Assembly (NCBI RefSeq): GCF_907165205.1
Contig: NC_058197.1
Location: 3,102,501 to 3,166,500, forward strand
Source of the DNA: Coccinella septempunctata
Taxonomy: Eukaryota; Arthropoda; Insecta; Coleoptera; Coccinellidae
Length of the DNA: 64,000 bases
Direction: 5' to 3'
Shown here: positions 35,801-49,074 of the stretch, in pieces
How positions within the stretch are numbered: position 1 is the first letter of the stretch
Layout of the letters: every line of letters starts with the position of its first letter
Notes under the pieces: model-generated
The model's database searches: none
Seen by the model: only the letters and a program-made list of their open reading frames with translations
What the model was told of the DNA's origin: nothing
Translations under genes and position numbers: made by a program

Positions 35801-37087
35801 GAGGAATTGATATCACACTTTGCCGAATTGACCACTGAAATCTCAATTCCTATCTGAACTATCGAACTGAAATTCAACATGTGCATCTCAATTCGAAAAC
35901 TGTGTACAGTTTCGAGATCTGGGTCGAATTGATTCAATAGTTCCTTAGGAATTGAAATGACATTTTGTCGAATCGACTACTGAAATCTCCATTCCTATGA
36001 GAACTATCGATCTGAAATTCAACATGTGCATCTCATTTCGAAAACTATTCGCAGTTTCAAGATTTGGTTCGAATTGATCCAACAGTTTTTGAGGAATTGA
36101 TATCACACTTTGCCGAATAGACCATTGAAATCTCAATTCCTATCTGAACTATCGAACTGAAATTCAACATGTGCATTTCAATCCGAAAACTTTCAAGATT
36201 TGGTTCGAATTGATCCAACAGTTTTCGAGGAATTGATATCACACTTTGCCGAATTGACCACTGAAATCTCAATTCCTATCTGAACTATCGAAGTGAAATT
36301 CAACATGTGCATCTCAATTCGAAAACTGTGTGAAATTTCAAGATTTGGTTCGAATTGATCCAACAGTTTTCGAGGAATTGATATCACACTTTGCCGAATT
36401 GACCACTGAAATCTCAATTCCTATCTGAACTATCGAAGTGAAATTCAACATGTGCATTTCAATCCGAAAACTATGTGCAGTTTCAAGATTTGGTTCGAAT
36501 TGATCCAACAGTTTTCGAGGAATTGATATCACACTTTGCCGAATTGACCACTGAAATCTCAATTCCTATCTGAACTATCGAAGTGAAATTCAACATGTGC
36601 ATCTCAATTCGAAAACTGTGTGAAATTTCAAGATTTGGTTCGAATTGATCCAACAGTTTTCGAGGAATTGATATCACACTTTGCCGAATTGACCACTGAC
36701 ATCTCAATTCCTATCAGAACTATCGAACTGAAATTCAACATGTTTATCTCAATTCGAAAATTATTTGCAGTTTCAAGATTCAGTTCGAATTGATTCAACA
36801 GTTTTCGAGGAATTGATATCACACTTTGCCGAATTGACCACTGACATCTCTATTCCTATCTGAACTATCGAACTGAAATTCAACATGTGCATCTCAATTC
36901 GAAAACTGAGTACAGTTCCAAGATTTGGTTCGAATTGATCCAACAGTTTTCGAGGAATTGATATCACACTTTGCCGAATTGACCACTGAAATCTCAATTC
37001 CTATCTGAACTATCGAACTGAAATTCAACATGTGCATCTCAATTCGAAAACTGTACAGTTTCGAGATTTGGGTCGAATTGATTCAAT
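29820..37087 (-). repeat. Right arm of giant palindrome
   Basis: This is the reverse complement of 20095-27356 with scattered substitutions. For instance the monomer at 31701-31925 differs from its partner at 25251-25475 by one changed residue in the shadow frame (MKCQ against MRCQ). It is 6 bp longer than the left arm because of the nested palindrome centre. Confidence 0.92.
33419..33548. repeat. Nested mini-palindrome inside the right arm
   Basis: This 130-bp partner of 23634-23757 keeps a perfect centre, CCTATCTGAACAGATAGG (or close to it), which the left copy has lost by 6 bp. Confidence 0.88.
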
Positions 37088-37100
37088 TCAATTGATTCAA

Positions 37101-40100
37101 ATTTTGTTATATTCCAGAAAAAATACGATATTGTTGAACAATTTTTTTAAATTGATACCTAATACTATTTTCTACAGAGTGTTCAAATTCAAAAATCCAA
37201 ACTTTCCACGAAAACTTACCCTGAATATAAAAGCGTCCGATCGGTACGGACAATAGAGCGCAACTTAAATCACGCAATAGAATGACTAATACGTTGTATA
37301 ATCAGATGACGAAACGACGAATGACGTATCTCGGGTTGGATTGTGGAAATTTCGGTATATTCTAGAAAAAATACGATATTGTTGAAAATTTTTTTCGAAT
37401 TGATACCTAATACTATTATTTTTCCTACAGAGTGTTCAAATTCAAAAATCCAAACTTTCCACGAAAAATTACCCTGAATATAAAAGCGTCCGATCGGTAC
37501 GAACAATGAAGCGCAAATGAAATCAAGCGATAGAATGACTAATACGTTATATAATCAGATGACGGAACGACGAATGACGTAACTCGGGATGATTTGTAGA
37601 AATTTCGATATATTCTAGAAAAAATACGATATTCTTGAACAATTTTTTTGAATTGATACCTGATACTATTTTCTACAGAGTGCTCAAATTCAACAAACCA
37701 AACTTTCCACGAAAACTTACCCTGAATATAAAAGCGTACGATCGGTACGAACAATGGAGCGCAACTAAAATCACGCGATAGAATGACTAATACGTTATAT
37801 AATCAGATGACGAAACGACTAATGACGTATCTCGGGATGATTTGTGGAAATTTCGTTATATTCTAAAAAAATACGATATTGTTGAACAATTTTTTCAAAT
37901 TGATACCTAATACTATTTTTTACAGAGTTTTCAAATTCAGAAATCCAAACTTTCCACGAAAACTTACCCTGAATATAAAAGCGTCCGATCGGTACGAACA
38001 ATGGAGCGCAACTAAAATCACGCGATAGAATGACTAATACGTTATATAATCAGATGACGGAACGACGAATGACGTATCTCGGGATGATTCGTGGAAATTT
38101 CGTTATATTCTAGAGAAAATACGATATAGTTGAACAATTTTTTTTAATTGATACTTAAAACTATTTTCTACAGAGTGTTCAAATTCAAAAATCCAAACTT
38201 TCCACGAAAACTTACTCCGAATATAAAAGCGTCCGATCGGTACGGACAATGAACCCCAACTAAAATCACGCAAAAGAATGACTAATACGTTGTATAATCA
38301 GATGACGAAACGACGAATGACGTATCTTGGGATGATTTGTGGAAATTTCGTTATTTTCTAGAAAAAATACGATATTGTTGAACAATTTTGTTGAATTTAT
38401 ATCTAATAGTATTTTCTACAGAGTGTTCAAATTCAAAAATTCAAAATTTCAACGAAATCTTAACCCGAATATAAAAGCGTCCGATCGGTACGAACAATCG
38501 ACCGCAACTAAAATCACGCAATAGAATGACTAATACGTAGTATAATCAGATGACGAAACGACGAATGACGTATCTCGGGATGATTTGTGGAAATTTCGGT
38601 ATATTCTAGAAAAAATACTTTATTGTTGAACAATTTTTTTAAATTGATACCTAATACTATTTTCTACAGAGCGTTCAAATTCAAAAATCCAAAGTTTCCA
38701 CGAAAACTTACCCTGAATATAGAAGCGTCCGATCGGTACGAACAATAGACCGCAACTGAAATCACGCAATAGAATGACTAATACGTAGTATAATCAGATG
38801 ACGAAACGACGAATGACGTATCTCGGGATGATTTGTGGAAATTTCGGTATATTCTAGAAAAAATACTATTTTGTTGAACAATTTTTTTAAATTGATACCT
38901 AATACTATTTTCTACAGAGTGTTCAAATTCAAAAATCCAAACTTTCCACGAAAACTCACCCTGAACATAAAAGCGTCCGCTAGGTACGAATGATGGAGCG
39001 CAACTGAAATCACGCGATAGAATGACTAATACGTTATATAATCAGATGACGAAACGACGAATGACGTCTCTAGGGATGATTTGTGGAAATTTCTTTATAT
39101 TCTAGAAAAAATACGATATTGTTGAACAATTTTTTTAAATTGATAACTAATACATTTTTCTACAGAGTGTTCAAATTCAAAAATCCAAACTTTCCACGAA
39201 AACTTACTCCGAATATAAAAGCGTCCGATCGGTACGATCGGGATGATTTGTGGAAATTTCGGTATATTCTAGAAAAAATACGATATTGTTGAACAATTTT
39301 TTTGAATTCTTCTACAGAGTGTTCAAATTCAAAAATCCAAAATTTCAACGAAATCTCAACCCGAATATAAAAGCGTCCGATCGGTACGAACAATGGACCG
39401 CAACTTAAATCACGCAATAGAATGACTATTACGTTGTATAATAAGATGACGAAACGACGAATGACGTATCTCGGGATGATTTGTGGAAATTTCGGTATAT
39501 TCTAGAAAGAATACGATATTGTTGAACACTTTTTTTTAATTGATACCTAATACTATTTTCTACAGAGTGTTCAAAATCAAAAATCCAAAATTTCAACGAA
39601 ATCTTAACCCGAATATAAAAGCGTCCGATCAGTACGAAAAATGGAGCGCAACTAAAATCAAGCGAAAGAATGACCAATACGTTGTATAATCAGATGACGA
39701 AACGACGAATGACGTATCTCGGGATGATTTGTGGAAATTTCGTTATATTCTAGGAAAAAAAAGATATTGTTGAAATTTTTTTTTAAATTGTTACCTAATA
39801 CTATTTTCTACAGAGTGTTCAAATTCAAAAATCCAAACTTTCCCCGAAAACTTACCCTGAATATAAAAGCGTCCGATCGGTACGAACAATGGAGCGCAAC
39901 AAAAATCAGATTCTACAGAGTGTTCAAATTCAAAAATCCAAAATTTCAACGAAATCTTAACCCGAATATAAAAGCGTCCGATCAGTACGAAAAATGGAGC
40001 GCAACTAAAATCACGCGAAAGAATGACTAATACGTTGTATAATCAGATGACGAAACGACGAATGACGTATCTCGGGATGATTTGTGGAAATTTCGGTATA

Positions 40101-41292
40101 TTCTAGAAAGAATACGATATTGTTGAACACTTTTTTTTAATTGATACCTAATACTATTTTCTACAGAGTGTTCAAAATCAAAAATCCAAAATTTCAACGA
40201 AATCTTAACCCGAATATAAAAGCGTCCGATAAGTACGAAAAATGGAGCGCAACTAAAATCATGCGAAAGAATGACCAATACGTTGTATAATCAGATGACG
40301 AAACGACGAATGACGTATCTCGGGATGATTTGTGGAAATTTCGTTATATTCTAGGAAAAAAAAGATATTGTTGAAAAATTTTTTTAAATTGATACCTAAT
40401 ACTATTTTCTACAGAGTGTTCAAATTCAAAAATCCAAACTTTCCCCGAAAACTTACCCTGAATATAAAAGCGTCCGATCGGTACGAACAATGGAGCGCAA
40501 CAAAAATCAGATTCTACAGAGTGTTCAAATTCAAAAATCCAAAATTTCAACGAAATCTTAACCCGAATATAAAAGCGTCCGATCAGTACGAAAAATGGAG
40601 CGCAACTAAAATCACGCGAAAGAATGACTAATACGTTGTATAATCAGATGACGAAACGACGAATGACGTATCTCGGGATGATTTGTGGAAATTTCGTTAT
40701 ATTCTAGGAAAAAAAAAGATATTGTTGAAAAATTTTTTTAAATTGATACCTAATACTATTTTCTACAGAGTGTTCAAATTCAAAAATCCAAACTTTCCCC
40801 GAAAACTTACCCTGAATATAAAAGCGTCCGATCGGTACGAACAATGGAGCGCAACAAAAATCAGATTCTACAGAGTGTTCAAATTCAAAAATCCAAAATT
40901 CCAACGAAATCTTAACCCGAATATAAAAGCGTCCGATAAGTACGAAAAATGGAGCGCAACTAAAATCACGCGAAAGAATGACTAATACGTTGTATAATCA
41001 GATGACGAAACGACGAATGACTTATCTCGGGATGATTTGTGGAAATTTCGTTATATTCTAGGAAAAAAAAGATATTGTTGAAAATTTTTTTTAAATTGAT
41101 ACCTAATACTATTTTCTACATAGTGTTCAAATTCAAAAATCCAAACTTTCCACGAAAACTTACCCTGAATATAAAAGCGTCCGATCGGTACGAACAATGA
41201 AGCGCAAATGATATCACGAGATAGAATGACTAATACGTTATATAATCAGATGACGAAACGACGAATGACGTATCTCGGGTTGATTTGTGGAA
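37101..41292. repeat. Satellite B higher-order copy 1 (4,192 bp)
   Basis: Landmarks at 37270, 37539, 37819, 38339, 39083, 39429, 39731, 40027 and 40332 all recur exactly 4,192 bp later. The copy starts at the ATTTTGTTATATTCCAG phrase. Confidence 0.9.
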
Positions 41293-44200
41293 ATTTTGTT
41301 ATATTCCAGAAAAAATACGATATTGTTGAACAATTTTTTTAAATTGATACCTAATACTATTTTCTACAGAGTGTTCAAATTCAAAAATCCAAACTTTCCA
41401 CGAAAACTTACCCTGAATATAAAAGCGTCCGATCGGTACGGACAATAGAGCGCAACTTAAATCACGCAATAGAATGACTAATACGTTGTATAATCAGATG
41501 ACGAAACGACGAATGACGTATCTCGGGTTGGATTGTGGAAATTTCGGTATATTCTAGAAAAAATACGATATTGTTGAAAATTTTTTTCGAATTGATACCT
41601 AATACTATTATTTTTCCTACAGAGTGTTCAAATTCAAAAATCCAAACTTTCCACGAAAAATTACCCTGAATATAAAAGCGTCCGATCGGTACGAACAATG
41701 AAGCGCAAATGAAATCAAGCGATAGAATGACTAATACGTTATATAATCAGATGACGGAACGACGAATGACGTAACTCGGGATGATTTGTAGAAATTTCGA
41801 TATATTCTAGAAAAAATACGATATTCTTGAACAATTTTTTTGAATTGATACCTGATACTATTTTCTACAGAGTGCTCAAATTCAACAAACCAAACTTTCC
41901 ACGAAAACTTACCCTGAATATAAAAGCGTACGATCGGTACGAACAATGGAGCGCAACTAAAATCACGCGATAGAATGACTAATACGTTATATAATCAGAT
42001 GACGAAACGACTAATGACGTATCTCGGGATGATTTGTGGAAATTTCGTTATATTCTAAAAAAATACGATATTGTTGAACAATTTTTTCAAATTGATACCT
42101 AATACTATTTTTTACAGAGTTTTCAAATTCAGAAATCCAAACTTTCCACGAAAACTTACCCTGAATATAAAAGCGTCCGATCGGTACGAACAATGGAGCG
42201 CAACTAAAATCACGCGATAGAATGACTAATACGTTATATAATCAGATGACGGAACGACGAATGACGTATCTCGGGATGATTCGTGGAAATTTCGTTATAT
42301 TCTAGAGAAAATACGATATAGTTGAACAATTTTTTTTAATTGATACTTAAAACTATTTTCTACAGAGTGTTCAAATTCAAAAATCCAAACTTTCCACGAA
42401 AACTTACTCCGAATATAAAAGCGTCCGATCGGTACGGACAATGAACCCCAACTAAAATCACGCAAAAGAATGACTAATACGTTGTATAATCAGATGACGA
42501 AACGACGAATGACGTATCTTGGGATGATTTGTGGAAATTTCGTTATTTTCTAGAAAAAATACGATATTGTTGAACAATTTTGTTGAATTTATATCTAATA
42601 GTATTTTCTACAGAGTGTTCAAATTCAAAAATTCAAAATTTCAACGAAATCTTAACCCGAATATAAAAGCGTCCGATCGGTACGAACAATCGACCGCAAC
42701 TAAAATCACGCAATAGAATGACTAATACGTAGTATAATCAGATGACGAAACGACGAATGACGTATCTCGGGATGATTTGTGGAAATTTCGGTATATTCTA
42801 GAAAAAATACTTTATTGTTGAACAATTTTTTTAAATTGATACCTAATACTATTTTCTACAGAGCGTTCAAATTCAAAAATCCAAAGTTTCCACGAAAACT
42901 TACCCTGAATATAGAAGCGTCCGATCGGTACGAACAATAGACCGCAACTGAAATCACGCAATAGAATGACTAATACGTAGTATAATCAGATGACGAAACG
43001 ACGAATGACGTATCTCGGGATGATTTGTGGAAATTTCGGTATATTCTAGAAAAAATACTATTTTGTTGAACAATTTTTTTAAATTGATACCTAATACTAT
43101 TTTCTACAGAGTGTTCAAATTCAAAAATCCAAACTTTCCACGAAAACTCACCCTGAACATAAAAGCGTCCGCTAGGTACGAATGATGGAGCGCAACTGAA
43201 ATCACGCGATAGAATGACTAATACGTTATATAATCAGATGACGAAACGACGAATGACGTCTCTAGGGATGATTTGTGGAAATTTCTTTATATTCTAGAAA
43301 AAATACGATATTGTTGAACAATTTTTTTAAATTGATAACTAATACATTTTTCTACAGAGTGTTCAAATTCAAAAATCCAAACTTTCCACGAAAACTTACT
43401 CCGAATATAAAAGCGTCCGATCGGTACGATCGGGATGATTTGTGGAAATTTCGGTATATTCTAGAAAAAATACGATATTGTTGAACAATTTTTTTGAATT
43501 CTTCTACAGAGTGTTCAAATTCAAAAATCCAAAATTTCAACGAAATCTCAACCCGAATATAAAAGCGTCCGATCGGTACGAACAATGGACCGCAACTTAA
43601 ATCACGCAATAGAATGACTATTACGTTGTATAATAAGATGACGAAACGACGAATGACGTATCTCGGGATGATTTGTGGAAATTTCGGTATATTCTAGAAA
43701 GAATACGATATTGTTGAACACTTTTTTTTAATTGATACCTAATACTATTTTCTACAGAGTGTTCAAAATCAAAAATCCAAAATTTCAACGAAATCTTAAC
43801 CCGAATATAAAAGCGTCCGATAAGTACGAAAAATGGAGCGCAACTAAAATCAAGCGAAAGAATGACCAATACGTTGTATAATCAGATGACGAAACGACGA
43901 ATGACGTATCTCGGGATGATTTGTGGAAATTTCGTTATATTCTAGGAAAAAAAAGATATTGTTGAAATTTTTTTTTAAATTGTTACCTAATACTATTTTC
44001 TACAGAGTGTTCAAATTCAAAAATCCAAACTTTCCCCGAAAACTTACCCTGAATATAAAAGCGTCCGATCGGTACGAACAATGGAGCGCAACAAAAATCA
44101 GATTCTACAGAGTGTTCAAATTCAAAAATCCAAAATTTCAACGAAATCTTAACCCGAATATAAAAGCGTCCGATCAGTACGAAAAATGGAGCGCAACTAA

Positions 44201-45132
44201 AATCACGCGAAAGAATGACTAATACGTTGTATAATCAGATGACGAAACGACGAATGACGTATCTCGGGATGATTTGTGGAAATTTCGGTATATTCTAGAA
44301 AGAATACGATATTGTTGAACACTTTTTTTTAATTGATACCTAATACTATTTTCTACAGAGTGTTCAAAATCAAAAATCCAAAATTTCAACGAAATCTTAA
44401 CCCGAATATAAAAGCGTCCGATAAGTACGAAAAATGGAGCGCAACTAAAATCATGCGAAAGAATGACCAATACGTTGTATAATCAGATGACGAAACGACG
44501 AATGACGTATCTCGGGATGATTTGTGGAAATTTCGTTATATTCTAGGAAAAAAAAGATATTGTTGAAATTTTTTTTTAAATTGATACCTAATACTATTTT
44601 CTACAGAGTGTTCAAATTCAAAAATCCAAACTTTCCCCGAAAACTTACCCTGAATATAAAAGCATCCGATCGGTACGAACAATGGAGCGCAACAAAAATC
44701 AGATTCTACAGAGTGTTCAAATTCAAAAATCCAAAATTTCAACGAAATCTTAACCCGAATATAAAAGCGTCCGATCAGTACGAAAAATGGAGCGCAACTA
44801 AAATCACACGAAAGAATGACTAATACGTTGTATAATCAGATGACGAAACGACGAATGACGTATCTCGGGATGATTTGTGGAAATTTCGTTATATTCTAGG
44901 AAAAAAAAGATATTGTTGAAAATTTTTTTTAAATTGATACCTAATACTATTTTCTACAGAGTGTTCAAATTCAAAAATCCAAACTTTCCACGAAAACTTA
45001 CCCTGAATATAAAAGCGTCCGATCGGTACGAACAATGAAGCGCAAATGAAATCACGAGATAGAATGACTAATACGTTATATAATCAGATGACGAAACGAC
45101 GAATGACGTATCTCGGGTTGATTTGTGGAAAT
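41293..45132. repeat. Satellite B higher-order copy 2 (one composite monomer shorter)
   Basis: This matches copy 1 nearly base for base, but the composite 352-bp monomer at 40683-41034 is missing, so after 44823 the offset falls from 4,192 to 3,840. Confidence 0.88.
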
Positions 45133-46584
45133 TTTGGTATATTCCAGAAAAAATACGATATTGTTGAACAATTTTTTTAAATTGATACCTAATACTATTT
45201 TCTTCAGAGTGTTCAAATTCAAAAATCCAAACTTTCCACGAAAACTTACCCTGAATATAAAAGCGTCCGATCGGTACGAACAATGGAGCGCAACTTAAAT
45301 CACGCAATAGAATGACTAATACGTTGTATAATCAGATGACGAAACGACGAATGACGTATCTCGGGTTGGATTGTGGAAATTTCGGTATATTCTAGAAAAA
45401 ATACGATATTGTTGAAAAATTCTTTCGAATTGATACCTAATACTATTATATTTTCTACAGAGTGTTCAAATTCAAAAATCCAAACTTTCCACGAAAACTT
45501 ACCCTGAATATAAAAGCGTCCGATCGGTACGAACAATGGAGCGCAACAAAAATCAGATTCTACAGAGTGTTCAAATTCAAAAATCCAAAATTTCAACGAA
45601 ATCTTAACCCGAATATAAAAGCGTCCGATCAGTACGAAAAATGGAGCGCAACTAAAATCACGCGAAAGAATGACTAATACGTTGTATAATCAGATGACGA
45701 AACGACGAATGACGTATCTCGGGATGATTTGTGGAAATTTCGTTATATTCTAGGAAAAAAAAGATATTGTTGAAAATTTTTTTTAATTGATACCTAATAC
45801 AATTTTCTACAGAGTGTTCAAAATCAAAAATCCAAAATTTCAACGAAATCTTAACCCGAATATAAAAGCGTCCGATCAGTACGAAAAATGGAGCGCAACT
45901 AAAATCACGCGAAAGAATGACTAATACGTTGTATAATCAGATGACGAAACGACGAATGACGTATCTCGGGATGATTTGTGGAAATTTCGTTATATTCTAG
46001 GAAAAAAAAGATATTGTTGAAAAATTTTTTTAAATTGATACCTAATACTATTTTCTACAGAGTGTTCAAATTCAAAAATCCAAACTTTCCCCGAAAACTT
46101 ACCCTGAATATAAAAGCGTCCGATCGGTACGAACAATGGAGCGCAACAAAAATCATATTCTACAGAGTGTTCAAATTCAAAAATCCAAAATTCCAACGAA
46201 ATCTTAAACCGAATATAAAAGCGTCCGATCAGTACGAAAAATGGAGCGCAACTAAAATCACGCGAAAGAATGACTAATACGTTGTATAATCAGATGACGA
46301 AACGACGAATGACGTATCTCGGGATGATTTGTGGAAATTTCGGTATATTCTAGAAAGAATACGATATTGTTGAACAATTTTTTTCAATTGATACCTAATA
46401 CTATTTTCTACAGAGTGTTCAAAATCAAAAATCCAAAATTTCAACGAAATCTTAACCCGAATATAAAAGCGTCCGATCAGTACGAAAAATGGAGCGCAAC
46501 TAAAATCACGCGAAAGAATGACTAATACGTTATATAATCAGATGACGAAACGACGAATGACGTATCTCGGGTTGATTTGTGAAA
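45133..46584. repeat. Satellite B higher-order copy 3 (partial)
   Basis: It begins with the same phrase as copies 1 and 2 but is only about 1.45 kb long, with composite monomers at 45462 and 45978. Confidence 0.75.
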
Positions 46585-49074
46585 ATTTTGTTATATTCCA
46601 GAAAGAATACGATATTGTTGAACAATTTTTTTAAATTGATACCTAATACTATTTTCTACAGAGTGTTCGAATTCAAAAATCCAAACTTTCCACGAAAACT
46701 TACCCTGAATATAAAAGCGTCCGATCGGTACGAACAATGGAGCGCAACTTAAATCACGCAATAGAATGACTAATACGTTGTATAATCAGATGACGAAACG
46801 ACGAATGACGTATCTCGGGTTGGATTGTGGAAATTTCGGTATATTCTAGAAAAAATACGATATTGTTGAAAAATTTTTTCGAATTGATACCTAATACTAT
46901 TATTTTTTCTACAGAGTGTTCAAATTCAAAAATCCAAACTTTCCACGAAAAATTACCCTGAATATAAAAGCGTCCGATCGGTACGAACAATGAAGCGCAA
47001 ATGAAATCACGCGATAGAATGACTAATACGTTATATAATCAGATGACGGAACGACGAATGACGTAACTCGGGATGATTTGTAGAAATTTCGATATATTCT
47101 AGAAAAAATACGATATTCTTGAACAATTTTTTTGAATTGATACCTGATACTATTTTCTACAGAGTGCTCAAATTCAACAAACCAAACTTTCCACGAAAAC
47201 TTACCCTGAATATAAAAGCGTACGATCAGTACGAACAATGGAGCGCAACTAAAATCACGCGATAGAATGACTAATACGTTATATAATCAGATGACGAAAC
47301 GACTAATGACGTATCTCGGGATGATTTGTGGAAATTTCGTTATATTCTGAAAAAATACGATATTGTTGAACAATTTTTTCAAATTGATACCTAATACTAT
47401 TTTTTACAGAGTTTTCAAATTCAGAAATCCAAACTTTCCACGAAAACTTACCCTGAATATAAAAGCGTCCGATCGGTACGAACAATGGAGCGCAACTAAA
47501 ATCACGCGATAGAATGACTAATACGTTATATAATCAGATGACGGAACGACGAATGACGTATCTCGGGATGATTCGTGGAAATTTCGTTATATTCTAGAGA
47601 AAATACGATATAGTTGAACAATTTTTTTTAATTGATACTTAAAACTATTTTCTACAGAGTGTTCAAATTCAAAAATCCAAACTTTCCACGAAAACTTACT
47701 CCGAATATAAAAGCGTCCGATCGGTACGAACAATGAACCGCAACTAAAATCACGCAAAAGAATGACTAATACGTTGTATAATCAGATGACGAAACGACGA
47801 ATGACGTATCTTGGGATGATTTGTGGAAATTTCGTTATTTTCTAGAAAAAATACGATATTGTTGAACAATTTTGTTGAATTTATATCTAATAGTATTTTC
47901 TACAGAGTGTTCAAATTCAAAAATTCAAAATTTCAACGAAATCTTAACCCGAATATAAAAGCGTCCGATCGGTACGATTAATCGACCGCAACTAAAATCA
48001 CGCAATAGAATGACTAATACGTAGTATAATCAGATGACGAAACGACGAATGACGTATCTCGGGATGATTTGTGGAAATTTCGGTATATTCTAGAAAAAAT
48101 ACTATATTGTTGAACAATTTTTTTAAATTGATACCTAATACTATTTTCTACAGAGCGTTCAAATTCAAAAATCCAAAGTTTCCACGAAAACTTACCCTGA
48201 ATATAGAAGCGTCCGATCGGTACGAACAATAGACCGCAACTGAAATCACGCAATAGAATGACTAATACGTTGTGTAATCAGATGACGAAACGACGAATGA
48301 CGTATCTCGGAAAGATTTGTGGAAATTTCAGTATATTCTAGAAAAAATACGATATTGTTGAACATTTTTTTAATTTGATACCTAATTCTATTTTTCACAG
48401 AGTGTTCAAATTCAAAAATCCAAACTTTCCACGAAAACTCACCCTGAACATAAAAGCGTCCGCTAGGTACGGATGATGGAGCGCAACTAAAATCACGCGA
48501 TAGAATGACTAATACGTTATATAATCAGATGACGAAACGACGAATGACGTCTCTAGGGATGATTTGTGGAAATTTCTTTATATTCTAGAAAAAATACGAT
48601 ATTGTTGAACAATTTTTTCATATTGATAACTAATACATTTCTCTACAGAGTGTTCAAATTCAAAAATCCAAACTTTCCACGAAAACTTACCCTGAATATA
48701 AAAGCGTCCGATCGGTGAGAACAATGGAGCGCAACAATAAAATCACGCGATAGTATGACTAATACGTTATATAATCAGATGACGAAACGACGAATGACGT
48801 ATCTCGGGATGATTTGTGGAAATTTCGTTATATTCTAGAAAAAATACGATATTGTTGAACAATTTTTTCGAATTGATACCTAATACTTCTACAGAGTGTT
48901 CAAATTCAAAAATCCAAAATTTCAACGAAATCTTAACCCGAATATAAAAGCTTCCGATCGGAACGATCGGGATGATTTGTGGAAATTTCGGTATATTCTA
49001 GAAAAAATACGATATTGTTGAACAATTCTTTTAAATTCTTCTACAGAGTGTTCAAATTCAAAAATCCAAAATTT
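46585..49074. repeat. Satellite B higher-order copy 4 (truncated by copia fragment)
   Basis: Landmarks at 46754, 47023 and 47303 equal 37270, 37539 and 37819 plus 9,484. Toward the right end the monomers are more diverged, and the array stops mid-monomer at 49074. Confidence 0.8.

Larger units (their letters stand above)
27357..37087 (-). repeat. Satellite A (145-bp monomers), inverted array, ~67 monomers
   Basis: From 27357 the same monomers run in reverse complement. The flip point reads CCAAATCTCAAGATTTGG, and flipped monomers continue to 37087, where satellite B begins after a short AT-rich transition (37088-37100). Confidence 0.95.
37099..49074. repeat. Satellite B (~247-bp monomers), ~45-48 monomers
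   Basis: Landmarks repeat every 247-248 bp. Conserved blocks on the plus strand include CTAATACTATTTTCTACAG, GAATATAAAAGCGTCCGATC and CGACGAATGACGTATCTC. There are two versions of the middle part (CTTTCCACGAAAACTTACC and ATTTCAACGAAATCTTAACC). Some monomers are lengthened to about 352 bp because the segment from TTCTACAGAGTG to GAGCGCAAC is repeated (39731, 40332, 40683, 43923, 44524, 45978). Reading frames of 60-100 codons recur, but they end at the monomer boundary and look incidental. No gene seen. Confidence 0.95.

Noticed and set aside
18594..36997. Dozens of 63-74-codon frames in satellite A starting MRFQWSIRQ or MISIPRK
   Set aside because: They are one satellite monomer read repeatedly; the 145-bp period is not a multiple of three, frames overlap and drift, and the same sequence appears on either strand after the flip.
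18538..37087. CENP-B box in satellite A
   Set aside because: TTCG-containing stretches were checked by eye and none fits the NTTCGNNNNANNCGGGN pattern.
18538..49074. CRISPR array
   Set aside because: Monomers are contiguous without unique spacers and the sequence is eukaryotic.
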